Positions 1 through 8,266 of a stretch of DNA of 64,000 nucleotides are shown piece by piece. Numbering within the stretch: the stretch's first letter is position 1; every line of letters begins with the position of its first letter. The translations under genes and the position numbers were made by a program. A model generated the notes under the pieces. It was not told the origin of the DNA. It saw nothing but the letters and a program-made list of their open reading frames with translations, and did no database searches. Source of the DNA: Nostoc sp. RI_552 (lineage in GTDB: Bacteria > Cyanobacteriota > Cyanobacteriia > Cyanobacteriales > Nostocaceae); the NCBI GenBank assembly GCA_016124525.1, contig WGNO01000024.1:1-64000 (forward strand). Reading direction: 5' to 3'.

Positions 1-140
1 AGCCAATATTATTCGTAAAGTAGCGATGATGTTTAAGTTTGACTTAACCGGAATCAGTAGAGGTTGTTTAAGTCAACCTAAGAAAGTTCTTTTATGGAAT
101 ATTCAGAAATCCCCGTGTCTTTAGACCGGGGAAGCTTAAA
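1..140 (+). mobile_element. Right end of an IS200/IS605-like element with end hairpin
   Basis: The tnpB tail is followed by a compact hairpin at 111-131 (CCCCG, bulged T, GTCT, loop TT, AGAC, CGGGG). Such hairpins are recognised by the transposase at the right end of IS200/IS605 elements and also lie in the 3' part of the guide (omega/re) RNA of TnpB. The exact right border is not visible, because these elements lack terminal inverted repeats and target duplications; 140 is a rough limit. Confidence 0.6.
2..124 (+). CDS. tnpB: TnpB (IS200/IS605 family) C-terminal end, partial
   Basis: An open frame enters from the left edge and ends at a TAG at 122-124. The 40 visible residues (beginning ANIIRKVA, then DLTGISRGCL and KKVLLW) match, from memory, the C-terminal tail of cyanobacterial TnpB/OrfB proteins of IS200/IS605 elements. 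TnpB proteins are RNA-guided nucleases linked to transposon maintenance. The RuvC catalytic residues would lie left of the window, so activity cannot be judged. The stop codon lies inside the hairpin that marks the element's right end, which fits that family. The rest of the gene is outside the window. Confidence 0.7.
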   Translation, partial: ANIIRKVAMMFKFDLTGISRGCLSQPKKVLLWNIQKSPCL

Positions 141-338
141 TACTCTTCCTAAAGAAGGAAGGATTCCTTGAGGCTATGGCTAGGCTACCCAGGCTATGAC
201 TGCAACTTGCCACCGCCGTAGTTGCACAGTTCCTCTGTGTGGGTTGAGAGTCTGCCAATACCCCGGGGCAACTACTTGTAATTTGACCAAAAAGCCGTTA
301 TGGAACCACGGGGTTTTAGACCCAAATTTTTCATAAGC

Positions 339-367
339 AAAGCCCTCATGGATAGTCTGAGGGCTTT
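339..367 (-). terminator. Intrinsic terminator-like hairpin after rpsU
   Basis: The arms AAAGCCCTCA and TGAGGGCTTT (10 bp, 9-nt loop) lie about 20 bp beyond the rpsU stop on the minus strand. The T-rich stretch on the minus strand after the stem is broken, so termination may be incomplete. Confidence 0.55.
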
Positions 368-387
368 GATTTCAACCTGTATCGTCC

Positions 388-576
388 TTAAGTGCGGAAG
401 CGTCTCTTACTTTGCCTGTGCTTGGCAATTTCTTTACGCTTGCGTTTTTCCAGAGGCGTTTCAAAGTGACGATGCTTCCTCATATCTGGAAAAATCCCTG
501 CTTTGGAAACTTCTCGCTTAAAGCGACGTAGGGCTGACTCGATTGCTTCATTTTCACCCACTATTATTTGGGTCAT
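388..576 (-). CDS. rpsU: 30S ribosomal protein bS21
   Basis: The 62-residue product is a small, very basic protein with the bS21 pattern: an N-terminal [10 protein letters not shown] strand, [16 protein letters not shown], and an Arg/Lys-rich C-terminus ([12 protein letters not shown]). It is a component of the small ribosomal subunit near the anti-Shine-Dalgarno region and helps initiation. Length and motifs are normal. The start is supported by a clear ribosome-binding site (AGGAGAG about 5 nt upstream on the minus strand). A hairpin downstream probably ends the transcript. It stands alone between an IS end and a gene-poor gap. Confidence 0.93.
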   Translation of the reverse strand: MTQIIVGENEAIESALRRFKREVSKAGIFPDMRKHRHFETPLEKRKRKEIAKHRQSKRRFRT

Positions 577-1069
577 TATCTCTCCTACTAAATTGACTTA
601 ATTGATAGATCGACAGTGGTAACAAATTCAGTTAACTAGAGTATACAAAAAACAGAGCTTTGTCTAATCTTAAGACTTTTAGGCGAAATTTAAAGTTTGA
701 AAACTTTGAAAACTCAGTAGCGGTTACGGAAACCACAGCCGCATCTGCCCTAGCCACCAGAAGAACCTCTGTTACCTTTGCCACTTTAGGGGTAAGAATT
801 ACATTCCCTGACCTCTGCTACTCACAGGGCGCTTTCCTAGTCCTTACGGATCAACTCAAGTTTATTATATATTATTATATAAATTTAGGCTTGGGGCTTG
901 AGTGCACAGATATGGTATTTTGTATCAAAAAATCAAAAAGCCGGGAATTTTAAATAAATTTAACTTTTTATAAATTTATCCGGATAATTTTTCCATCTTG
1001 TTCATCAAGCCCATATTATGCAAATAACGTTACAAAAAATACACAAAAAACATCTAAAATCTTCATAAT
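577..1069. other. Gene-poor gap upstream of rpsU
   Basis: No convincing gene is present. An open frame at about 660-953 (+) lacks a ribosome-binding site and has a low-complexity Ser/Thr/Ala-rich translation; the opposite strand is also open for about 60 codons around 660-840. The rest is AT-rich. Confidence 0.4.
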
Positions 1070-1336
1070 TTACAAGTTCCTAGATGAGATGCTCTCTTTA
1101 ATTGAACGGTGGAAGAGTCGGCAAGGCCAGCAAAAACCTGCACAGATACTTAATGAAGTAATAGTGGTCAAAATTTGCCAATTGGAATGGGGAAGAGTGT
1201 CTGATTTTGACGATTGTTCTTGTTTGCCTTGAACCAGCTCTTGAACTGAACGAGATAGCTGACTGGCTGTAGTCACCCCTTCAATTGCTGCTCCAATTAA
1301 ATAAGCTCCCAGGGCAATTCCTAGCCAGTGATTCAT
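1070..1336 (-). CDS. Hypothetical small protein with N-terminal hydrophobic segment
   Basis: This 88-residue frame has an ATG start. The N-terminus (GIALGAYLIGAAIEG) is hydrophobic and glycine-rich and could form a single membrane helix with a short lumen or periplasm tail. The middle is polar (SVQELVQGKQEQSSK), and the C-terminal third is Cys/Trp-rich and looks less protein-like. I do not recognise a family and see no clear ribosome-binding site. It lies downstream of the similarly oriented gene at 1422-1658 with an 85-bp gap, so the two might be co-transcribed. It could be a decayed or misframed gene. Confidence 0.35.
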   Translation of the reverse strand: MNHWLGIALGAYLIGAAIEGVTTASQLSRSVQELVQGKQEQSSKSDTLPHSNWQILTTITSLSICAGFCWPCRLFHRSIKESISSRNL

Positions 1337-1421
1337 AATTTTATCATGCTTAAATTATGAGCAAATAATTTACCACACACACAGTTTATGTTGTTTATGT
1401 GTAATTGTTCGGTGTGTTGTA

Positions 1422-1658
1422 CTAATGATTACCTTTTTCAAAGGATAGTCTTCCTTCCGCTGTATCACGAATTAAGGGCAGTTTGGATTTGATGTAAGTA
1501 TTGAGGCTGCTATCTGCCTGTGTGTCAAGCAATTGCTGTGATTTAAACTTTTGCAAAAGTAATTGTATTAAGGCAGCATCGTCAAAGTGTAGCAAAGTGC
1601 TGACTTGGGTGGACTCGACCACGGACCAAACTTGTTGAATCATCTTAGCAGTTACCAT
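1422..1658 (-). CDS. Conserved-looking hypothetical protein, 78 aa
   Basis: A 78-residue soluble protein with no signal peptide or membrane segment is predicted. It looks mostly helical (MIQQVWSVVESTQ, ALIQLLLQKFKSQQ) with a polar C-terminus. An AAAGGA ribosome-binding site lies about 6 nt upstream of the ATG, which supports expression. I do not recognise a domain and assign no function. The gap of about 210 bp to the DUF1868 gene upstream suggests its own promoter. Confidence 0.6.
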   Translation of the reverse strand: MVTAKMIQQVWSVVESTQVSTLLHFDDAALIQLLLQKFKSQQLLDTQADSSLNTYIKSKLPLIRDTAEGRLSFEKGNH

Positions 1659-1869
1659 GATTCGTTCCTTTCTTAATATTTTCTTTATATTCCCACACTT
1701 TGACTATTTCTGCTCGACTGTTGTCTTAAAATAAATCAAGCAAGACAGTAAAACACTTCTGGTGACTGGTTTACAGGCAAATATTAACTTTTTAACAGTA
1801 TCAGTACAAATCCCCACCTGGGGGAATATTAGGTGGGGAATAGAAAGCTTACCTGGTAATCCTTAGCCC

Positions 1870-2658
1870 CTAAAAATTTAAACTAGGCCAGTGTGCTTGA
1901 CGATAATAGTGGGTCATATCGTCAAATTTTCGTATTTCTACACGATGGATTAAAAATTTTGGAGAATTCAGCAGCCATTGCTGATTGAGCTGAGAAAACA
2001 TAGTGCTGAGATTTGTCCGGTCTAAATCTCGCAAAACTTCCCCAAAGTAGCCTAATGTAACGTGGGCTGTAAAGTGATAGTGCTGTTCAATACCCAAAGC
2101 CATTAACTTCGGATTTTGATAGATGGTGCGGCGAAACTGAATAATCTGCTCATAGCAGTGTTCATCTTGGGGGACTAAACAAACACCCACGGATCTTGGC
2201 ATTACTATCAGTCCTAGCATTTGCCATTGAATAGGATTAGTTCCGTTTGTCATGGATTGTTGATACTGCTGAAATATTTCAGCACAACAAGAACGTAACT
2301 GTTGTTCAAACTCAGGGTTTTTTTGACACGCATGAACATAAGCACTGTCCCAAATTAAGTCAGCTAAAGTCACATGAAAACTAGCTGGGGGCACAGGGAC
2401 AATAAAATCACTGTTGACAGGTAACTGTAAAAGTTCCTGCTGGTAAGATTGTAATTTGCTGTAAAAGGTAGAGTTTTTTACTTCTTCTTCCGCAGGTGGG
2501 GTAATTAGTGAATACCCAGGAAAAGGTGCGGGTTGTCTGGTTCCAGAATGCAAATGAAACTTACCAGATTCCTGAATATGCTGAATTTGGGATCTGTAAG
2601 CTTCTGGTAGCGTCATTCTTGCTACCCGATTCAGGTAAGTTTGATGGTTGTCGTCCAA
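1870..2658 (-). CDS. DUF1868 protein, 2H phosphoesterase-like
   Basis: The 262-residue product has the two spaced H-x-T motifs of the 2H phosphoesterase / 2'-5' RNA ligase fold: FHVTLADL near residue 93 and AHVTLGYFG near residue 198. Members act on 2',3'-cyclic phosphates or 2'-5' linkages in RNA or nucleotides; the DUF1868 subgroup has no settled substrate as far as I know. It appears soluble, and its length is usual for the subgroup. It is monocistronic, with about 400 bp of non-coding DNA upstream. The family call is from memory of the sequence pattern, and the biochemical role is inferred from the motifs alone. Confidence 0.75.
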   Translation of the reverse strand: MDDNHQTYLNRVARMTLPEAYRSQIQHIQESGKFHLHSGTRQPAPFPGYSLITPPAEEEVKNSTFYSKLQSYQQELLQLPVNSDFIVPVPPASFHVTLADLIWDSAYVHACQKNPEFEQQLRSCCAEIFQQYQQSMTNGTNPIQWQMLGLIVMPRSVGVCLVPQDEHCYEQIIQFRRTIYQNPKLMALGIEQHYHFTAHVTLGYFGEVLRDLDRTNLSTMFSQLNQQWLLNSPKFLIHRVEIRKFDDMTHYYRQAHWPSLNF

Positions 2659-3073
2659 TCTTCCTAGCCTCGCGCTCTCACTTGATAGATTTTAAGGAAA
2701 TTTACTCAGATTAGCAGAGTGATTTAAAAGTGTTGAGCTTTTTTGAGATATTCCTCACCCTATAAAAAAACGGAAATTCCAAGAATCACTTTTTGGTGTT
2801 CTTGGTTATTCCCTGACGGGCTTTCGGCAGTTGACACTTAGGTTTTCCACCCCGTTAGTTGGTCTGCACAGGCAGTTTCTATTTCCCCACTGTCCACGGG
2901 TACTGATTATAAACCCAGGGGGAGGTTTTTAACCACTGGAGCATGGTTGACGATTGGTGAAAGTTGGGATAAACGCGGTAGGTGTAAAAGTGTTCAGCAT
3001 CACTGTAGCTTACCACGTCTATCTAAAATATTAGCTTGGGGTTTTGCGCTTCACGTCTTTAGATTCAGGAGTG
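2659..3073. other. Intergenic gap with a hairpin at 2779-2805
   Basis: The gap separates the DUF1868 gene from the multicopper oxidase gene, both on the minus strand. It holds a stable hairpin (arms CCAAGAA and TTCTTGG, inner CAC/GTG, T-rich loop) at 2779-2805, which could terminate oxidase transcripts or be left over from a lost gene. I see no credible coding region. Confidence 0.4.
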
Positions 3074-4840
3074 TCAAAAGTTTTCCACTACTTCCATTGG
3101 ACGCATCATATCGTGGTCTTCATGGATTAGGATATGACAGTGCCAGACATATTTTCCTGGTCTATCGTATTTGGCAATAACACGGACAACTTCATTAGGG
3201 TAGACAATTACGGAATCCTTTCGACCCTGAGACTGGACTTCTGGCTCCCTAGGATTGCCTTGAAAGGTAACATTTTGGAGAAACTGCTTTGTCTCGCCCT
3301 TTTTTGGATCTATTTCTGAGACCACATTACCACGGAATTTCTGTCGATTGAGAACCTGAAAAGCAACCAAATGGATGTGGATAGTGTGTGTGTATTGAGT
3401 CGTGTTATAAAATTCCCAAACTTCCGTTGCATTAAGTGGTGTTTTTTCTGTTATGGGTTCAGCATATTGCAACGAACCATCTTTCAATGTACCCAGGAGA
3501 AAAAGATCATGGTTGTCTGATTCTCTGAGTTGAAAAAGAGCTAATTCCTTGGGAGGTACGGTTGGTGTAAGAGGCGTGATATTGTCCAGTCGTAAGCTAG
3601 TTGTCAATCCATCACTCTCGTCTGTATCAACTGTGGCTATGGGAACATTAGAAAGGGGTTTGTTGACGGTGAACTTGATTATTTGTCCAGTTGTATTAGG
3701 ATTAGCTCCTGGGCCATAGTTTCTTAAAATGAACTCTTTTCCTGCATCGTTAGTAAAATCAACAATTATATCTGCGCGTTCACTAGGAGAAAGAACTAAG
3801 TGATCTAAAGGAACTGGTTTTTCTACAAAGCCTTGCTCAGTGCCAATCAGGTATATCTTTTTATTTGAGTCGTAAAATTCAAGCTTGTAAAAACTTGAAT
3901 CTGAGCCATTGAGTAAGCGGAAGCGATACTTTCTCGGTTCTACCTCCAGCTTAGGCCATACCATCCCATTGACTAAGATAAAATCGCCATAAGCTCCTGT
4001 ACGACTGGGTATTCCCGGTGGGTTTGTATTTGTTTCTTGTGGATAGAACAGCTGACCACTGGTGGTAAACTGTCTATCCTGAATTACCAGTTCTCTTTCG
4101 TAGTCACCACTGGGTAAAACATTATTGTTGATGAGATTATTTTCGTTATTGTCTCGCAGTAAATAAAATCCTGTAAGACCTGCATAAACATTTAAGCGAG
4201 TAATCATGTTGGTGTGGTCGTGATACCAAAGCGTCGCCGCTTCTTGGTTATTGTCATATGTATTGATTTTTTGCACCCACTCTGGTCCTGTTTTTTCATA
4301 ATTTTGTGTGTGCCAGGCATCTGGTAAGCCATCGCTAGCTGATTGGGTATGACCTCCATGCAAATGTACAACCGATGGCATTAATTTGTGTTCAAATGCT
4401 TCTCTGAGAGGTTTATTGTGCAATTTTTCAATATCTATTGGTAGCAAATGTTGTCTAGGTAGTTTATTTTGCCACTCAACTTGAATAGGTACAGAGTCTT
4501 CTGCGATGAATGTGGGGCCAGGATAGGTAACATTTTGACCTGCTAAACCATATCCCCAAATAGTTGTATTTAAACGCTCATCATCGCTGGTACCATATTC
4601 TCCATCTTTACCAGGGCTGGCATATAATCCCAGCCATTGCTCGGTTTCTGCCATTTCTAGAGTAAACTTTCCTGGCTTTGTAGCATCTATTTTCTGAGGA
4701 GAAGGTAGGGAGTTAATGAACTGTGGCTGGTTTTTGGGATTGAGCAGGGAATAACTTTGTGTAGAGTGACCTTTTACTGATGTCACTGAAATTCCTAAAA
4801 CAACCAAAAATAAAACTAAAAAAAGTAACTTGTTTTTCAT
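3074..4840 (-). CDS. Secreted multicopper oxidase (laccase/CotA/bilirubin-oxidase-like)
   Basis: The 588-residue product begins with a Sec signal peptide (Lys-rich start, then LLFLVLFLVVLGISV, cleavage expected near residue 25). All four copper-ligand clusters are visible: HLHGG (His159/His161), WYHDH (His207/His209), HTIHIH (from about His485), and HCHILIHEDHDM (His567, Cys568, His569, His573, axial Met578). That order and the length match three-domain multicopper oxidases, which oxidise phenolics, bilirubin or metals and reduce O2 to water. It probably works in the periplasm or outside the cell. Substrate cannot be read from sequence; copper or manganese oxidation and pigment oxidation are all possible. 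It is monocistronic with a long AT-rich upstream region. Confidence 0.88.
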   Translation of the reverse strand: MKNKLLFLVLFLVVLGISVTSVKGHSTQSYSLLNPKNQPQFINSLPSPQKIDATKPGKFTLEMAETEQWLGLYASPGKDGEYGTSDDERLNTTIWGYGLAGQNVTYPGPTFIAEDSVPIQVEWQNKLPRQHLLPIDIEKLHNKPLREAFEHKLMPSVVHLHGGHTQSASDGLPDAWHTQNYEKTGPEWVQKINTYDNNQEAATLWYHDHTNMITRLNVYAGLTGFYLLRDNNENNLINNNVLPSGDYERELVIQDRQFTTSGQLFYPQETNTNPPGIPSRTGAYGDFILVNGMVWPKLEVEPRKYRFRLLNGSDSSFYKLEFYDSNKKIYLIGTEQGFVEKPVPLDHLVLSPSERADIIVDFTNDAGKEFILRNYGPGANPNTTGQIIKFTVNKPLSNVPIATVDTDESDGLTTSLRLDNITPLTPTVPPKELALFQLRESDNHDLFLLGTLKDGSLQYAEPITEKTPLNATEVWEFYNTTQYTHTIHIHLVAFQVLNRQKFRGNVVSEIDPKKGETKQFLQNVTFQGNPREPEVQSQGRKDSVIVYPNEVVRVIAKYDRPGKYVWHCHILIHEDHDMMRPMEVVENF

Positions 4841-5019
4841 GTTGACAAGGTATATGGAACGTGATTATTTGCGTTATGCTCTTTCTTTGCATCCAACTAA
4901 CAAGCTGGCGAATATTGATATGGGTTTTAATTAAAAAATATGCAATCTAAGTCGCCATCATCAGGGGAAAATATTGAAATAACGCTTTTAATACAGTATT
5001 ATTTCTATTGAAATTTTGG

Positions 5020-5037
5020 TATACCTAAAAAGGTATA
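5020..5037. promoter_or_regulatory. Palindrome upstream of the multicopper oxidase gene
   Basis: TATACCT-AAAA-AGGTATA is a perfect 7-bp inverted repeat about 180 bp upstream of the oxidase start. It has the size of a dimeric regulator site. No regulator gene is adjacent, so this is a candidate only. Confidence 0.3.
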
Positions 5038-5394
5038 AAATAAGAAAAAAGCGTATTTTTTTCTTAACTTTTTACACAATAAAAGCAAGAATTAAAATGT
5101 TTTGTTATAAAAACAAGTATCTTATTTAATAAGTATATTTATTCTGTAATTAAGCGAAAATTAAAAATAATTTTTCATTGATTTTCTGTGAAAGATATTT
5201 ATAATTTCTAAAAGTTTGTTGGTGATTAAATTTAGCTACTGGCCATGGCATCTCCTATTGCCATTAGTCTCGCCAAAGACACATAACTAGCTCATTAGCA
5301 GATCCCTAACTTTATATTCCGATTATGTTGATATCTGTATGTATACCCCTGGAGTTAAAAAGTATAATTTTATACTTTTATTTGACGGGATGTT

Positions 5395-5720
5395 ATGAAT
5401 TACCCACATCTTTATCCATTGATGATATGGTTCCAGAATTGTGCAGATTATGAAAAAATCCAAAATCCAATATCTCCTATGGTTGCAATTGACGGTTCCT
5501 ATGGAAAGGAGGCGGACAAGTTCTCTGTACCTGTTTGAGTTTAGTCACCATAACTGGTGAACCGGTACCCATTGTAAGGATTCGCGCCAAAGGCAAAGAG
5601 CCAGAACTAGTAGCGGAACACTTAACAGCAGTTCGTGCTGATAGCATCTGTTATGACCAGATGCAAGGTGATGCTTTGGGTTCAATGATGCTAGAATTTA
5701 ATTCCAGTGGTGCTGTGTAA
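5395..5720 (+). pseudogene. Probable frameshifted gene remnant
   Basis: A 47-codon frame opening with ATG at 5395 ends at 5538. A second frame that overlaps it and begins with a poor TTG codon continues to 5720 and reads as ordinary globular protein (LVTITGEPVPIVRIRAKG, then EHLTAVRADSICYDQMQG). The join of two short frames without a ribosome-binding site for the second suggests a remnant with a frameshift near 5535. I do not recognise the family. Confidence 0.3.
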
Positions 5721-6179
5721 GAAGAAAATTATACTTTTGATGTCAGTCATCGAAGTAATGCCTAGTCAAAGATTTGTTGCACAAGTCCAAGATGTGTTTA
5801 CTTTTATGTCAAGCAAACCAGGGAACATTTAGTGCAAAACTGCCAGATTTTGGTAATCTATTTTTGGTTACACTTGGGTGTATCAGTTTATGGCGGTAGT
5901 TTTGGGGAATTGAGGGATTGGGAACAAAATTTATTTATTTATTTATTTGAGGACATATTTCCCCAAGAGCCATCCAAGCCTAGTATTTTGACATATTCAT
6001 AAACATTGCCACCATCCATATCTGGATTAACCAAGTGTTATTAGTAGGATGGCTTTTTGGTCAACCTTAAATTAGTGAAGGTATTTTTGATAATTTGCTA
6101 TTTACTGTAACTTTAATACAATTATCGTGGTATAATCTTTTCTAGCCTCAGAGTTAAATTAGTCAAAAAGCAACAAACT

Positions 6180-6497
6180 ATGAGTAATAAAGAGAAACTT
6201 AAACGGGTTGTAGTCCTACGTAGTGACGATTCCTTTGGTGGAGAGCCAGATCTCATCTATGGTCAGAAACAGAAGAGAAAGAAAAAGAGAAAGAAACAAT
6301 CAAAATCTTTGAGTCCTCTGGAAAAGATGGTTAGAAACATGGCTAAAAAACAAGCCAAAGCTAGCCAAACATACCTAGATCGACACGAAGAGTCTAATAA
6401 AAAGAAGAAAAACGGCTGGATACGTGATTTAGACAAGAATGTGAACAAGTCCTTGTCAAAATTGGGAGGTATAAAATTTGGACGTATTAAGCTATAA
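6180..6497 (+). CDS. Small, very lysine-rich hypothetical protein
   Basis: The 105-residue product has an N-terminal strand-like segment (KRVVVLRSDDSFGGE), then a dense basic stretch (QKQKRKKKRKKQSKS), a helical middle (PLEKMVRNMAKKQAKA), and a second basic patch. There is no signal peptide or membrane helix. The charge suggests nucleic-acid, ribosome or membrane-surface binding, but that is inference. I believe similar small basic proteins occur in other cyanobacteria but cannot name a family with confidence. It stands alone, with about 870 bp of non-coding DNA downstream. Confidence 0.55.
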   Translation: MSNKEKLKRVVVLRSDDSFGGEPDLIYGQKQKRKKKRKKQSKSLSPLEKMVRNMAKKQAKASQTYLDRHEESNKKKKNGWIRDLDKNVNKSLSKLGGIKFGRIKL

Positions 6498-7370
6498 CTT
6501 ACTCTGATCCGACTTTTGTGCGTAACGAGTATTTGAAATAGACAGGGAAGGGTAGTCACTGTTAACGAGAGTAGTTATGTTGCAGACAATATCTTAAAGG
6601 AATCTTTACATTTCATAGTCAGCAAGTTAAACTATGCCACTATGTAAAAAAGCTTTAATCTTTGGCATTGCTGATGTATTAAAGTCAAAAATTCCATCTG
6701 TAAATCTCTTGCTCTTTGTAGTGGTGTACTTATGCGTGAGATAAAATCACAATTTTTACTCAGCAATACCCTACTTGATGGAAGAGAGTGTTTTAAAAGT
6801 CTAAGAAGGTACAATTTAGATCTTCTGAATTGATCTTAACTCAAACAACAATCAGGGTTTCAGCCATATACCGTGGTAATTCGTTTTACCAACTATGAGA
6901 TCAAACGACCCTTTTAAAGCATTCTCTGAGTACGGCTCTTTGTTGAAATACGAAGTAATGTATTCGTATTGCAACAATCTAGTTTAATCAATATCTACAC
7001 TGCTGTTTGCTGACCTAACAAATTAAATTAAGGCGGTGCAAAAGACTTCTTCTAGCACTCCGCTTGTTTTTGTTATGTAAGACTACAGAAAAGATATGAT
7101 CCTGTTTGTGAAATTTCACGGAACTTAATTTTTATAATGGTTAAGGTTCATAGTTTTTTTCCCATATGAACTATCAGCTTTGTACCAGAATAAGAGTTAC
7201 TTTCGGAAAATGACCAGACGTTTTTGATTTTAAGTGATGCCGGGTGAAATTAACCTAATTACTGCATCATTGACAAGTAAAACCCTCAGTAAGAACTATG
7301 CTAATCAAAGGTAACTGAGGAATTGTATAGTTTTCCAACAATCCAAGCATAATATCATCGAGGTAAGGTA
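6498..7370. other. Gene-poor gap
   Basis: About 870 bp separate two small hypothetical genes. Short open frames exist on both strands (for example about 6632-6814, minus) but lack ribosome-binding sites and recognisable content. I see no RNA gene or repeat. Confidence 0.4.
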
Positions 7371-7592
7371 ATGTCAGAAAATCAGACTGTGAGCGATGCA
7401 CAACAAGAAGCAAATACTATTATTCTTGAGTTAGGCAGTAGGAAAAAGGATGATATTCGAGATCTTCGAGAAGGTCACGGTCGTCTTTTTAAAGAAATAG
7501 AAAGAGCAATTTCTGGGCTGAGGGAATCAGGAGAAATAGGCGCATCAATACAACCAATTGTTGTCATTGTTACGCAAAAGAAATCGGATTAG
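7371..7592 (+). CDS. Small hypothetical protein, 73 aa
   Basis: A 73-residue soluble protein is predicted. The N-terminal half is acidic and helical (DAQQEANTIILELGSRKKDDI), followed by a charged helix (LFKEIERAISGLRESGE) and a C-terminal hydrophobic strand (IQPIVVIVTQKKSD). The start ATG has a GAGGTAAGG purine-rich site upstream. The short hydrophobic C-terminus resembles small cyanobacterial proteins that end in a PIVVIV-type strand, but I cannot name the family. It shares orientation and small size with the lysine-rich gene at 6180, though the gap between them argues against one operon. Confidence 0.55.
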   Translation: MSENQTVSDAQQEANTIILELGSRKKDDIRDLREGHGRLFKEIERAISGLRESGEIGASIQPIVVIVTQKKSD

Positions 7593-8266
7593 TAGCCTTC
7601 AGTCAGTATCAAGTAATGGCGATTTTGCCACTACAAATACAAACTAAAATCCAAGCTCTTATTGCCAAGAAACCATTGCAGACGAAAAGAGTTTAGATTT
7701 AGATATTGGGTTGTTAAATTAATAGATCTAGATTCCTAAGGTGTTGAAATGACTTTAAGGTCATTCGCCTTAGGAAAATATTAATTGTAACAAGATGCAA
7801 AGATTCAACTATAGGGTTGTGGGATCAAGAAGCAAGTGGAATTAATTTCAGATGGGAGAGCTTGGTGAAAAAATGAATTGCAGACCTAACTTGATGACCA
7901 CAAGTTTGCACGAAGGCATGAAAAAATAGAAACTATAGTGATACAGAAATATAGAAATTGGGAAAAGTAGTGTTTAAATGTCTGTGGTAATTTTCCAATA
8001 CCTCTGTGCCCGCCGTAAATTAGTTTTCAAAATAATAGTTTTAATAACTTAATCATCCATTATCATCCATTTTACGTCCACACAGCAGAGGATGCTGTGG
8101 TATCCCGGACTGAGTGAAGATTATGTTTGCATAAACCTTATTTCACCATAATGCGAAAGAATTAGAATATTTTTTACCCATAGTGTAAAAAAATAACCAA
8201 AATATAGTATAAATAAAAACATCATTATTTTTCCAATCCACATCATTCAGAGGTCAAATTAATAAC
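7593..8266. other. Gene-poor gap with a possible WD40-like fragment
   Basis: No intact gene is seen. Around 7786-7876 (+) a short frame reads CKDSTIGLWDQEASG, which looks like the end of a WD40 repeat (typical pattern S-D-x-T-I-x-L-W-D); it has no start or flanking repeats. The rest is AT-rich and may include the promoter of the glycosyltransferase gene. Confidence 0.3.

Larger units (their letters stand above)
4841..6179. other. Long AT-rich gap with palindromes and decayed coding fragments
   Basis: Over 1.3 kb lack an intact gene. The gap contains the 5020 palindrome, a second one at 5358-5379 (AAAAGTATA / TATACTTTT), a broken coding fragment at 5395-5720, and a run of ATTT repeats near 5935-5950. 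The pattern suggests decayed accessory DNA. Confidence 0.5.

Noticed and set aside
300..521. Plus-strand frame antisense to rpsU
   Set aside because: It is a shadow of rpsU and its terminator; it has no homology pattern.
2840..2860. 12-bp word shared by the gaps at about 2849 and 34533
   Set aside because: Chance matches of this length are expected in a 64-kb window.
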